The translations under genes and the position numbers were made by a program. From Candidatus Kerfeldbacteria bacterium (GTDB lineage: Bacteria; Patescibacteriota; Patescibacteriia; UBA9570), in the NCBI GenBank assembly GCA_016207285.1, contig JACQPW010000061.1, positions 1 through 18,415 of the forward strand: a stretch of DNA of 18,415 nucleotides, given 5' to 3'. This document shows, piece after piece, positions 1 to 7,915 of this stretch (positions within the stretch are counted from its first letter, which is position 1; every line of letters begins with the position of its first letter). The notes below the pieces were generated by a model. That model did not search any database. It saw nothing but the letters and a program-made list of their open reading frames with translations, and had not been told where the DNA came from.

Positions 1-1563
1 ACTCAACCCGCGGTGAACGCCAGCACGGGTAATCTCACGTACACGCCGGCTGCCAATGCTAATGGTTCCACCACCGTTACCATCAACTTGTCTGACAACG
101 GTGGTACCAGCAATTCCGGTGTCGATACCTCAGCCAACCAAACCTTTACCATTACAGTCAGCGCGGTCAATGACACGCCCACTGCCAATGCGGGAACGGA
201 TCAGACCGTCAATGAAGATGTTGGTTCGGCAGCATTGTCCGGCACCGCTTCGTCTGATGTCGAAGGTAGTACGTTAACCTATACGTGGTTAGAAGTCACC
301 GACAGTGGTGATGGTTGCAGTCTCTCTGCAACGACCAGTAGTCAGCCAACCGTTACCTTGGTGAATCGTGAATCGGGTTATGCCTGTAGCTATAACTTAA
401 CCGTGAATGATGGCACAGTCAGTTCGGCCAGCGATACGGTCATTGTCAACATCACCAGTAATAATGATGCTCCAGTCTTGCCTACACTATCTGATCAGTC
501 TATCGATGAAGGGAATACACTATCGGTTGCGGTGACAGCCAGTGATGTGGATAGCCAAACCGTAGCCATGTCCGCCTCGGATGTAGACGGTGCCCTGGAA
601 GGAGCCGGCGTTCTGGTGGATGATCTCTTCACGGATAATGGCAATAAATCCGGTACGTTGGCTTGGACAACTTCGTATGCGAGTGCCGGTACTTACCAAG
701 TGGCCATTGCCGCCACCGACAATAACACTACGGTGTCCGATACAATGATCATTGAGGTATCTAATGTGAATCGCGCACCAACCTTTAGTGGCGCCTTACC
801 AAACATCGCCGTCGTGGCTGGTTCAACCACCGCTGCTCTGTTCGATTTGGATGACTACTTCACTGATCTCGATGGCGACACGCTCGCCTATACAGTGGCC
901 GGGAACGAGGACGCAACTGTGACGCTGACCGATGGCGCTGTGACAATAACTGTCCCAGAAACAACCGGTGATAGCCTGGTCTTAACCTTTACCGCGACCG
1001 ATTCTAATTTAGCCACTGCCATCAGCAATGAAATTATTGTAACCATCACGCACGCCAGTATTGATCCAGAGGAGATCGACCACATCAGTGGTTCTGATAG
1101 TGGGGCTGGGGTCGTCATCATCTACGATGATCAGGGTGAGGTGTTAGCAGAGTGGCAGGCCTTTGAGGTTGGCGGCGTCATTCCACGAGTGGTAGAGATT
1201 AACGATGCAGTCTACGTATTTGCTATAAAGAAAACCAGCGGGAGTACCATTCACGCCTACAGTTCAATTGGTGAGGTCTTGCGTAAAAAACGGATTTCGC
1301 CCAAATTACATTGGCGTCGCATTGCCACTGGCGACGTGTACAAAAAAAACAACCAGGAGGAGATTGTGGTTGCGACGAAGCGTGGTGCCACTGTCTACGT
1401 TAAAGTCTTTACCTTTAAGCCGAATACTGGGGTGTTCAAAATTGTTGAACGTTCCGTTGTGTTTAACGTGTTCGGGGAGTTCAAGGTGAGCGTACGTAAT
1501 AACAAGGTCCACATCAAAGATATTGACGATGATCAGGATATTACCATTGAAAAATGGTACTAA
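1..1563 (+). CDS. Surface protein with tandem Ig/cadherin-like repeats, 5' truncated
   Basis: The reading frame is open from base 1, so this is the C-terminal 520 residues of a larger protein whose start lies outside the window. Four extracellular-type beta-sandwich repeats can be seen, at about residues 1-58, 59-152, 157-253 and 258-350. They are joined by the linkers AVNDTPTANAG, NNDAPVLP and NVNRAPTF, typical of cadherin-like/VCBS/Ig-like tandem repeats. Acidic stretches such as DLDGD fit calcium binding. Repeat 2 has two cysteines (C106, C129) that could form a disulfide. From about residue 355 the sequence changes to short beta-strand units (VVIIYDDQGEVLAEWQAF, EEIVVATKRG), resembling blades of a beta-propeller or FG-GAP-type domain. 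Likely cell-surface or secreted; adhesion is a guess. No anchor motif is seen at the C-terminus. The FN3 protein downstream is of the same exported kind. Confidence 0.8.
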   Translation, partial: TQPAVNASTGNLTYTPAANANGSTTVTINLSDNGGTSNSGVDTSANQTFTITVSAVNDTPTANAGTDQTVNEDVGSAALSGTASSDVEGSTLTYTWLEVTDSGDGCSLSATTSSQPTVTLVNRESGYACSYNLTVNDGTVSSASDTVIVNITSNNDAPVLPTLSDQSIDEGNTLSVAVTASDVDSQTVAMSASDVDGALEGAGVLVDDLFTDNGNKSGTLAWTTSYASAGTYQVAIAATDNNTTVSDTMIIEVSNVNRAPTFSGALPNIAVVAGSTTAALFDLDDYFTDLDGDTLAYTVAGNEDATVTLTDGAVTITVPETTGDSLVLTFTATDSNLATAISNEIIVTITHASIDPEEIDHISGSDSGAGVVIIYDDQGEVLAEWQAFEVGGVIPRVVEINDAVYVFAIKKTSGSTIHAYSSIGEVLRKKRISPKLHWRRIATGDVYKKNNQEEIVVATKRGATVYVKVFTFKPNTGVFKIVERSVVFNVFGEFKVSVRNNKVHIKDIDDDQDITIEKWY

Positions 1564-1589
1564 ATACGTCATCCCATGGTGTGCACTGT

Positions 1590-1617
1590 TTGAGCAAAGT
1601 AAGTAGTCTGGTATACT
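1590..1617 (+). promoter_or_regulatory. Promoter of the secreted FN3 gene
   Basis: TTGAGC (1590-1595), a 16-base spacer, then TATACT (1612-1617). The -10 is preceded by TGG, forming an extended -10 (TGGTATACT). The same 9-mer occurs on the reverse strand ahead of mutM. The predicted transcript starts about 23 bases before the ATG at 1647. A second -10-like hexamer, TAGTAT at 1635-1640, lies 6 bases before that ATG but has no recognisable -35. Confidence 0.55.
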
Positions 1618-1646
1618 GATCTTAATTTGATCATTAGTATTATTTT

Positions 1647-2774
1647 ATGGTGCGATCTGGTCTCATTGTCAGTAGTTTACTAGCGGTTTTGCCCTTAGCG
1701 GTTGCGGCGGGTGATAACCCCTGTGGTAGTGTAGTGATTGATAACAATACCGCTGATTGGGAAGAGGTTGAGTCGATTGTGACCGACGAAGCTGATCTCA
1801 CCGGAACTGATTATTATTATAGTGCAGCTGGCTGGTCTACTACGGCATCTGATAGCGATCGTTATTCAACGAATATTGATCTGATGAGCGATCTAGAAAA
1901 CCTAAAGGTGTGTAATACTGCTACTCAATTGCAGTTATATATCGACTCGATTCATCCTTTACTGTCGGTTTACGATCTGTCCGAAGAAAAATATTATGAG
2001 TTTGGTGATACCGATGGGCCGGGCGAGGATGTCGGGTTACCAGCAGATTTAGACCTGTGGCTGGTCTTTAAAATGCAAAAGGGTGAAGAGGGAACGATTC
2101 TCTACTACGGGGTGTACCTCCATGCGTTATTGGGAGAAATCGGGATGGAAGCTGGACCAGAGGTGACAGCCATTTATGAAGAAACCGACGCAACAGATTT
2201 CGCGTCAGCCAGTTTCAACCCCAATGAAGATACCTTATTGGTAACGATTGAGGCAGAAAAAGGGGATGAATCTAAAGACAGTGAATCGGGAAAAAATGTC
2301 GATAGTGCTGGCGGCTTTGAAACAGACTTAAACCTTACCAATAGTGATGGTACGGGCTTGCTCAATTTAGAGAGCATTGATTACGGTGATAAGTTGCGCT
2401 TAGCGGTGCAGACCTATACGGGCAGTGATTTTGAAACTGCAGCGGTCTCCGCTACCGATAGTGCACAAGATTCAACTGCACGTGTCAGTTATACGATCAA
2501 AAAGATTGGTGTGCAGAATGTGGCTGTGGCTAAAGCTAAAATTACTAGCGACAGTGCGCGGGTCACTTGGGACGAACTAAGTGATGTACAACGTTATACG
2601 GTTCAGTTGCGGTCACTCACTGGCAAAGTCATCTCGACCACTAACAGCACTACCACCAAAGCCAATTTAGTTGACCTTGTCTCTAATCATCGTTATCAAG
2701 TACGTGTCCGAGCCAAAATTGGTGGTGTGCTCACACCCTGGTCAGAGTCCGTGCGATTCAAAACGACTGACTAG
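1647..2774 (+). CDS. Secreted protein with C-terminal fibronectin type III domain
   Basis: 375 residues. The N-terminus is a classical signal peptide: R3, a hydrophobic stretch at residues 6-19, and a small-residue cleavage site around A20/A21 (AVA-A or VAA-G). The mature protein is acidic. Residues about 25-285 form an unassigned beta-rich region with DXD-rich loops (DGPGEDVG, DLDLWLVFKM), which could be a CBM9/DOMON-like sandwich, but I cannot assign a family. Residues about 289-372 look like a fibronectin type III domain: an ARVTWDEL strand, RYTVQLR, HRYQVRVRAK and the ending WSESVRFKT. Likely surface or extracellular, possibly ligand or carbohydrate binding (inference). It follows another exported repeat protein but has its own promoter. 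No Shine-Dalgarno precedes the ATG. Confidence 0.75.
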   Translation: MVRSGLIVSSLLAVLPLAVAAGDNPCGSVVIDNNTADWEEVESIVTDEADLTGTDYYYSAAGWSTTASDSDRYSTNIDLMSDLENLKVCNTATQLQLYIDSIHPLLSVYDLSEEKYYEFGDTDGPGEDVGLPADLDLWLVFKMQKGEEGTILYYGVYLHALLGEIGMEAGPEVTAIYEETDATDFASASFNPNEDTLLVTIEAEKGDESKDSESGKNVDSAGGFETDLNLTNSDGTGLLNLESIDYGDKLRLAVQTYTGSDFETAAVSATDSAQDSTARVSYTIKKIGVQNVAVAKAKITSDSARVTWDELSDVQRYTVQLRSLTGKVISTTNSTTTKANLVDLVSNHRYQVRVRAKIGGVLTPWSESVRFKTTD

Positions 2775-2785
2775 CTTCCGGTCGC

Positions 2786-2814
2786 TTGACCGAACCCATT
2801 TTTTGGGATAGACT
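2786..2814 (+). promoter_or_regulatory. Promoter of the HD-Nudix-RecJ operon, apparently leaderless
   Basis: TTGACC (2786-2791), a 17-base spacer, then TAGACT (2809-2814). Only six bases separate the -10 from the ATG at 2821, so transcription should start at or one base before the start codon. No Shine-Dalgarno is present. Confidence 0.55.
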
Positions 2815-2820
2815 AACCCC

Positions 2821-3381
2821 ATGAGACTGCCGACGGGTGAGGAGATTGCGGCACTGTATCAACAGTATCAGACACCGCCTCATATCCAGGATCACATGCG
2901 GGCAGTGGCCGCCATCGCTACGGAGCTAGGACGTTACCATCAGGCCGATCTTGGTCTAGTGGACGCCGCCGCCAAATTACATGATTTGGTTCGAATTCCA
3001 GAGCAGTGGCCAACTCTTCCCGCGACTATTGCCACACCACAACCGCATGCCCAGATCAATGATCTGATCTTACAGTCGGCTTATCCGGAAGTGGCCGCAG
3101 CCATCCGGCCTCATAGCTTAATGACTATTTTGGCGAACGATCCGTTTCCCAGCCTTGAAGCTAAGTTAGTCTATTATGCAGATAAACGCGTGAACCATGC
3201 CGAGGTGGTTGATTTAGTTGACCGCTTGCAGCTGGGAAAACAGCGTTGGCAGGTGCCAGCGGAAGATGATCGGTCCGTTGAACTCTTAGCCAAATTAACA
3301 GCCTTGGAAGCAGATTTATTTCGTCCCGTACCCTATGACCCCAACCAACTTAAAACCCACCTCAAAACCGACCGCCCGTAA
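2821..3381 (+). CDS. HD-domain phosphohydrolase (HDIG-like)
   Basis: 186 residues. The metal-binding pattern of the HD superfamily is visible: H25, the H54-D55 pair (KLHDL), H98 (RPHSL) and D121 in the helix YYADKR. HD proteins of this size usually hydrolyse phosphomonoester or phosphoanhydride bonds of nucleotides; the substrate cannot be read from sequence. It is the first gene of a forward operon and ends inside the Nudix gene (47-base overlap), so the two are probably translationally linked. Pairing with a Nudix hydrolase suggests nucleotide housecleaning (inference). The ATG is chosen because it sits directly after a good promoter. Confidence 0.72.
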   Translation: MRLPTGEEIAALYQQYQTPPHIQDHMRAVAAIATELGRYHQADLGLVDAAAKLHDLVRIPEQWPTLPATIATPQPHAQINDLILQSAYPEVAAAIRPHSLMTILANDPFPSLEAKLVYYADKRVNHAEVVDLVDRLQLGKQRWQVPAEDDRSVELLAKLTALEADLFRPVPYDPNQLKTHLKTDRP

Positions 3382-3805
3382 ACCACTACGGCGCATCAAG
3401 CAAAAAAGTGTCGGTGCGATTATTTTGAACGCCTCCAACCAGGTGTTGATTATGTATTCAGCTAAAAACCGTTATTGGGAATTTCCTAAAGGTAAAGTCG
3501 AAACGGGGGAGAAGGAGCTAGACACCTTGAAACGAGAGATGTTCGAAGAAACGGGTATTCAGCGTTTCCGATTACATCCGCAGTTTCGTGAATTTTTATA
3601 TTATCGTTTTCGGGTGCATGATCTGCTCATCCAAAAAGTAGTGGTCTACTATTTGTTCAAGACCGGCCAAGAAGTCAGACTATCGGATGAACACAAAGAT
3701 TATAAATGGGTTGATGCCGACGACGTATCCAAATATTTAAAGCATATTAATCAGCGTGATTTGATGAAACGTGTTAAACAATTTTTAGCCAAGCATCCGT
3801 TGTAG
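3335..3805 (+). CDS. Nudix (MutT-like) hydrolase
   Basis: 156 residues. A perfect Nudix box GX5EX7REUXEEXGU spans residues 53-75 (G53 to I75), with metal-ligand glutamates E71 and E72. The preceding YWEFPKGK and the later KVVVYYLFKT and YKWVDADDV segments fit the subgroup of small MutT/bis(5'-nucleosyl)-tetraphosphatase-like enzymes, which hydrolyse nucleoside diphosphates linked to another moiety. The exact substrate is not predictable. The first 24 residues are a basic Lys/Arg/Pro/Thr tail not needed for the fold. The ATG at 3335 is the only plausible start before the first strand (SVGAIIL), which forces a 47-base overlap with the HD gene. recJ starts six bases after the stop. Confidence 0.85.
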   Translation: MTPTNLKPTSKPTARKPLRRIKQKSVGAIILNASNQVLIMYSAKNRYWEFPKGKVETGEKELDTLKREMFEETGIQRFRLHPQFREFLYYRFRVHDLLIQKVVVYYLFKTGQEVRLSDEHKDYKWVDADDVSKYLKHINQRDLMKRVKQFLAKHPL

Positions 3806-3811
3806 ACTGTT

Positions 3812-5503
3812 ATGATCAAGCGCTATCAGCCACAACCCCTACCACCCGCCGACTGGTTACAGGATTTTCCAGAGTTGCATCCGGTGGTGGCGACGGTGTT
3901 GTACCATTTGAACATCCGCACCGCGGAGGCTATCGACCACTATTTGCACCCACTCTATGAACGCGATCAACATGATCCGTTTTTGTTTACCGATATGCAG
4001 AAGGTGGTGGAACGGATTGTGACCGCCCGCGACGCCGATCAATCGGTCTTGGTCTATGGCGATTATGATGCCGATGGGGTGTGTTCAACCGTGCTGCTCT
4101 ATACGGCCCTCCAGGAGATTGGAATAAAAAAATTGTCCATGTACCTGCCGCATCGTGATACTGAAGGCTACGGCTTAAATGCGGCTGCGGTGGAGCGTTT
4201 TCATACCGAAGGTATTCACCTGATCATCACCGTCGATTGCGGCATCTCGAACGCAGTTGAAGTAGCCCGGGCTGCTGAGCTGGGAATGGATGTCATTGTC
4301 ACCGACCACCATGTAGAACCACCCCAATTACCGGAGGCTGCCTTTGCCATTATTAATCCACAAGTGAAACGGTGTGGCTATCCCTGGCCGATGTTGGCCG
4401 GAGTAGGCGTGGCCTTTAAAGTGGCTCAAGCCTTACGTCAGCATTTGCATTTAGAGGAACGTTTTGAGAAGTGGTTGCTCGATTTAGTGGCCATCAGTAC
4501 CGTCACCGACTGTATGCCATTACAAGATGAAAACCGCACTTTCGTTAAATATGGTCTAGTCGTGTTGAATAAAACGAAACGCTTAGGCTTACAGCAGTTG
4601 ATTGCCGCTACCCATAAACCAGGGACAGCTGTCACCACCACCGGCATTAGCTATCGGCTGGGTCCGTGGATTAACGCCGCCGGCCGGATTGATCACGCCA
4701 ATGTGGCAGTGCAGCTGTTATTGGCCGACAACGTAGAACAAGCGGCTAGCGATGTGGCCGCCTTAGGTAAAACGAATACCAGTCGACAAGAACAAACCGA
4801 AGTGATGTTCCAGGCCGCCAGACTGCAGGCCGCCGCGCAAACCGACCAGCCGGTGTTATTCACGTATGGAGAAGCGTGGCCATTAGGTTTAGTCGGGTTA
4901 GTGGCCGGTAAGTTAGTATCCGAATTTCATAAACCAGCCTTTGTGATGACCCTGAATAAAAACCGGGTGTTTGGTTCGGGGCGCAGCGTAGCGGGCGTAA
5001 ACTTGATTAAAACCTTGCAACAAATGAGCGATTGTTTTGATCGTTATGGTGGTCATGCCATGGCCTGTGGTTTTAGCTTAGAGGATAACGTCACGCGCAC
5101 TCAGTTTGCTAAAAAATTTGTCACTACGGTGCAAAGCCAGTTAGACAGTTTACCTACGGAACATAGTATTCCGGTGGCGGCTGAACTGCGTGTGGCAGAT
5201 GTGAATTGGACACTGGTGGAACAATTAGAACAGATGCAACCGTGGGGTGAAGGTAATTTGGAACCATTGTTTCTATTCCAAAACGTGCCGGTGAAAGATT
5301 TTCAAACGGTTGGCGCAACCAATACACATTTGCGCTTAGTCTTAAGTGAGGGTGCCCAGAGCTTAAAAGCGATCGCGTTTGGTTTTGGCAAAAAAGCCGA
5401 CACTCTAAAATTGGGCGATACCGTAACGTTGGTTGGAAAGATCGGGGTGAATGAATGGAATGATAAACGTGATATCCAATTGATGGTAGAGGATTGGCTA
5501 TGA
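3812..5503 (+). CDS. recJ: Single-stranded-DNA-specific exonuclease RecJ
   Basis: 563 residues, normal for bacterial RecJ. The DHH phosphoesterase motifs are clear: YGDYDADG with D84, D86 and D88, then D142-region ITVDCG, and TDHHVE with D165-H166-H167. The DHHA1 part carries GLVGLVAGKL and the glycine-rich GSGRSVAGVNL and GGHAMACGFSL. The C-terminal stretch (about 455-563, EQLEQMQPWGEGN onward) is the OB-type RecJ domain. It degrades ssDNA 5' to 3' in recombination (RecF pathway), mismatch repair and base-excision repair. It lies mid-operon; its stop overlaps the next gene's ATG by ATGA. mutM and a UvrD-nuclease are also in this window, though not in this operon. Confidence 0.93.
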   Translation: MIKRYQPQPLPPADWLQDFPELHPVVATVLYHLNIRTAEAIDHYLHPLYERDQHDPFLFTDMQKVVERIVTARDADQSVLVYGDYDADGVCSTVLLYTALQEIGIKKLSMYLPHRDTEGYGLNAAAVERFHTEGIHLIITVDCGISNAVEVARAAELGMDVIVTDHHVEPPQLPEAAFAIINPQVKRCGYPWPMLAGVGVAFKVAQALRQHLHLEERFEKWLLDLVAISTVTDCMPLQDENRTFVKYGLVVLNKTKRLGLQQLIAATHKPGTAVTTTGISYRLGPWINAAGRIDHANVAVQLLLADNVEQAASDVAALGKTNTSRQEQTEVMFQAARLQAAAQTDQPVLFTYGEAWPLGLVGLVAGKLVSEFHKPAFVMTLNKNRVFGSGRSVAGVNLIKTLQQMSDCFDRYGGHAMACGFSLEDNVTRTQFAKKFVTTVQSQLDSLPTEHSIPVAAELRVADVNWTLVEQLEQMQPWGEGNLEPLFLFQNVPVKDFQTVGATNTHLRLVLSEGAQSLKAIAFGFGKKADTLKLGDTVTLVGKIGVNEWNDKRDIQLMVEDWL

Positions 5504-7011
5504 AGACAGTAACGACGACCCGTTGGTTTTACAATCTGTATGTCTTTATCTCGGGTGCTGCGGTGATGTTGCTAGAATTTGCTGCCTCTCGGTTATTGGC
5601 ACCGTATTTTGGCACCTCTATTTTTGTGTGGGGGAATATTATTGGAGCGATTCTGATCGCTTTATCGGTGGGGTACTTTATCGGTGGTAAGCTCGCTGAC
5701 CGTAAACCAGATTTAACGGTTGTGAGTAGCTACGTATTAGCGGCTAGTGTCTTAGTGAGTTTAATTCCGGCCTTCATGGTAGTGCTCGTAGTACCGTTAT
5801 CAGAGTTGCAGACCAGTTTCAGTTTCCAGTTAGGGTTTAGCATTATTGGTTCATTTGTGGCGATCGTGTTGTTATTTGCTTTGCCCGTTATTTTGCTTGG
5901 CATGGTGAGTCCGTTCATTATCCGCATCGCCACTAAAGATATCCAAACCGCTGGCCAAGTAGCGGGTGGGTTATATGCCTGGTCAACACTTGGCAGTATT
6001 GTGGGCACCTTTGCCAGTGCCTTTTTTATTGTTCCATTTTTAGGCAGCCGCGAAACGATTTTTATTTCGGCCCTGTTATTGGCACTGATTGGTATCGTCG
6101 GGATGAAGCGGTATCGGTATGCAGTGATTTTGGTCCTGCCGATTGTATCGTATCTATGGTTTAGTCAACAACCATTACGTGCTGATGCCGCCGTGCTGGA
6201 AGAAGGTGAGACCATGTATCAGTATTATGCCGTCAGTGATACCAGTGATCGTTTATTGTTGCAATATAATGAAGGCATCGGCACCCAATCTTTTTACATG
6301 AAAACGGGTGTGTTAACTAATACGTACTACGATTACTTAGGTCTAGTACCGGTATTAGCTGGCACAGTACCACCAAGGAATATCGCTGTGTTGGGGTTAG
6401 CGGGCGGAACTCTGACCCGACAATTGACGACGTTTTTTCCAGACAGCCACATTACTGGAGTCGAAATTGATGGCGACATCGTAGACCTAGCTAAGCGGCG
6501 GTTCGGTTTAGCGGATCAGGGGATCACGATTGTGATTGATGATGCCCGCACCTTTATGCAGCAGACAGCTGAAACCTATGATCTGATTTTTGTGGATGCC
6601 TTCACGAATGAATACTACATTCCGTGGCACATGACAACGGTGGAGTTTTTCCGTAGCCTAGCGGAACATCAGCCAGCGCAGGGGATGGTTGCCATGAATA
6701 TTGGCAGTGCGAGTGGTGACGCTAAATTATTACAAGCCATGCTGACAACGATTCAGGCGGTTTACCCCAACGTCTACACGGCAGCTATTCCCGGCACCTT
6801 TAACTATGTGGTGGTGGCAGCTAAACAACCTATTCAATCGTTGGATCCACTTTTGGCGATCACAGATGAGCGTCAAGGGTCAGCTGCTTATCTGTATGAC
6901 CAAATTGCTCCGTTTACCGCTAGTAATACTGCGCCGATTCTGACGGATAATCGTGCACCGGTCGAGCTGTACACCGAAGCAATGGTGTGGGACTATATTC
7001 TTGATCTATGA
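5500..7011 (+). CDS. Membrane protein with C-terminal spermidine-synthase-like domain
   Basis: 503 residues. About seven hydrophobic segments occupy residues 10-220, beginning with YNLYVFISGAAVMLLEFAASRLLAP, the typical start of fused MFS/spermidine-synthase proteins. The cytoplasmic half is a Rossmann methyltransferase-like fold: VLGLAGG (297-303), a TGVEID acidic loop (E322, D324), and IFVDAF with D366 at the place of the catalytic Asp of SpeE. The second Asp of the canonical DxxDP substrate motif is absent (VDAFTN), and no speD/speE partner is nearby, so true polyamine synthesis is uncertain. I choose ATG 5500, which gives an ATGA overlap with recJ, over TTG 5494. It ends in another ATGA overlap with the RNase HI gene. 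Confidence 0.8.
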   Translation: MKTVTTTRWFYNLYVFISGAAVMLLEFAASRLLAPYFGTSIFVWGNIIGAILIALSVGYFIGGKLADRKPDLTVVSSYVLAASVLVSLIPAFMVVLVVPLSELQTSFSFQLGFSIIGSFVAIVLLFALPVILLGMVSPFIIRIATKDIQTAGQVAGGLYAWSTLGSIVGTFASAFFIVPFLGSRETIFISALLLALIGIVGMKRYRYAVILVLPIVSYLWFSQQPLRADAAVLEEGETMYQYYAVSDTSDRLLLQYNEGIGTQSFYMKTGVLTNTYYDYLGLVPVLAGTVPPRNIAVLGLAGGTLTRQLTTFFPDSHITGVEIDGDIVDLAKRRFGLADQGITIVIDDARTFMQQTAETYDLIFVDAFTNEYYIPWHMTTVEFFRSLAEHQPAQGMVAMNIGSASGDAKLLQAMLTTIQAVYPNVYTAAIPGTFNYVVVAAKQPIQSLDPLLAITDERQGSAAYLYDQIAPFTASNTAPILTDNRAPVELYTEAMVWDYILDL

Positions 7012-7433
7012 CCCATAGTTTTACAACCATCACTTTTTTTACCGATGGTGGAGCGCGCGGTAATCCTGGTCCGGCGGCGTCTGGTGCCTATAGCCCTGAA
7101 CTGGGTGAATTTAAGCGTTACCTCGGAACGGCTACCAATAACCAAGCCGAGTACACCGCGATTATTTTGGCCTTAGAACAAGCCGTGGCATACCAAGCCA
7201 ATCATCCTAGCTTACAGCACATTGATTTCTTTATGGATTCAGAGTTAGCCGTCAAACAATTAAAACGTGAATATAAAGTGAAAAACCCCGAATTGCAAAA
7301 GCTATTTTTAAAAGTATGGAATTTGACGACCAAGTTTCAAAAAGTAACGTTTACCCATGTACGGCGGGAAAAAAATAAAGACGCCGATCGCTTAGTGAAC
7401 GAAGCCATCGACGCAGCCTTAGCACAATCATGA
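7008..7433 (+). CDS. rnhA: Ribonuclease HI
   Basis: 141 residues. The four catalytic carboxylates of RNase H are visible: D13 (FFTDGGARGNPG), E48 (NNQAEY), D77 (FFMDSEL) and D127 (NKDADRLVNEA). It cleaves the RNA strand of RNA:DNA hybrids, removing R-loops and primers. The segment between E48 and D77, and the lack of a basic handle, resemble the short Bacillus/archaeal type rather than E. coli RNase HI. It is coupled by ATGA overlaps on both sides: with the spermidine-synthase-like gene upstream and an uncharacterised gene downstream. No Shine-Dalgarno is seen, so translation probably depends on coupling. Confidence 0.93.
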   Translation: MTHSFTTITFFTDGGARGNPGPAASGAYSPELGEFKRYLGTATNNQAEYTAIILALEQAVAYQANHPSLQHIDFFMDSELAVKQLKREYKVKNPELQKLFLKVWNLTTKFQKVTFTHVRREKNKDADRLVNEAIDAALAQS

Positions 7434-7903
7434 CCACACTTTACCCAAAACCGTACGACTGTAGCGAGTGTGGGCAGCATCCCAATCAGGACTTTTATAT
7501 CTTTACCCCGACCAATGATTGGATCATTTCCTTCCCGGGGCAACAGCTGTTTCATTTGCATTTTGGAGAAGCGACCTTTGAAGAAGACGAAGATATTGCC
7601 CAAGCCAAGTTTGTGGCCGATTACTATTATCACCGCATGCATGAGCACCCGCACGTATCCTTTTTCTTTATCTTGGATATGTCAAAAGTGGATAACAGCG
7701 CACTCATCTCTGATCGTGCCAAACAGATCTATCGGATTATCTTAGAACATCCGCAATTAGTAGCCGGTGTCGTCTACGGGGCTACCACCGATATGCAAGC
7801 CATGGTGCATTTAATGGCGGAAGATACCGACAAAACCGTTACGACCGTTTCCACTAAACAAGCAGCTGATCAAATCTATCAGCATTGGCATCGCGGGCAA
7901 TAA
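7430..7903 (+). CDS. Uncharacterised protein, possibly STAS/SpoIIAA-like
   Basis: 157 residues, last gene of the forward operon, overlapping the RNase HI gene by ATGA. It is soluble and acidic, with no signal peptide or membrane segment. Two cysteines (C11, C14) near H17 form a CSECGQH motif, too few for a standard zinc knuckle alone. The C-terminal half alternates strands and helices: FFFILDMSKVD, then SDRAKQIYRIILEHP, then VAGVVYGATTDMQAMVHLM. That pattern resembles STAS/SpoIIAA-like signalling domains, but this is a resemblance in pattern only. Function unknown; the constant coupling to RNase HI and RecJ is the only contextual clue. Confidence 0.6.
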   Translation: MTTLYPKPYDCSECGQHPNQDFYIFTPTNDWIISFPGQQLFHLHFGEATFEEDEDIAQAKFVADYYYHRMHEHPHVSFFFILDMSKVDNSALISDRAKQIYRIILEHPQLVAGVVYGATTDMQAMVHLMAEDTDKTVTTVSTKQAADQIYQHWHRGQ

Positions 7904-7915
7904 CTGAGTTATTTT
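7899..7915. terminator. Weak hairpin between two convergent genes
   Basis: AATAAC (7899-7904), loop TGA, GTTATT (7908-7913), then two more T. Both convergent stop codons (TAA 7901-7903 forward, TAA 7911-7909 reverse) lie inside the stem. It has no G+C-rich core, so it would be a weak terminator, but it is the only candidate in the 5-base gap. Confidence 0.3.

Noticed and set aside
1564..1646. Possible terminator after the surface protein
   Set aside because: Only short palindromes (CCATGG, GTGCAC) are present; no stem followed by a T-run.
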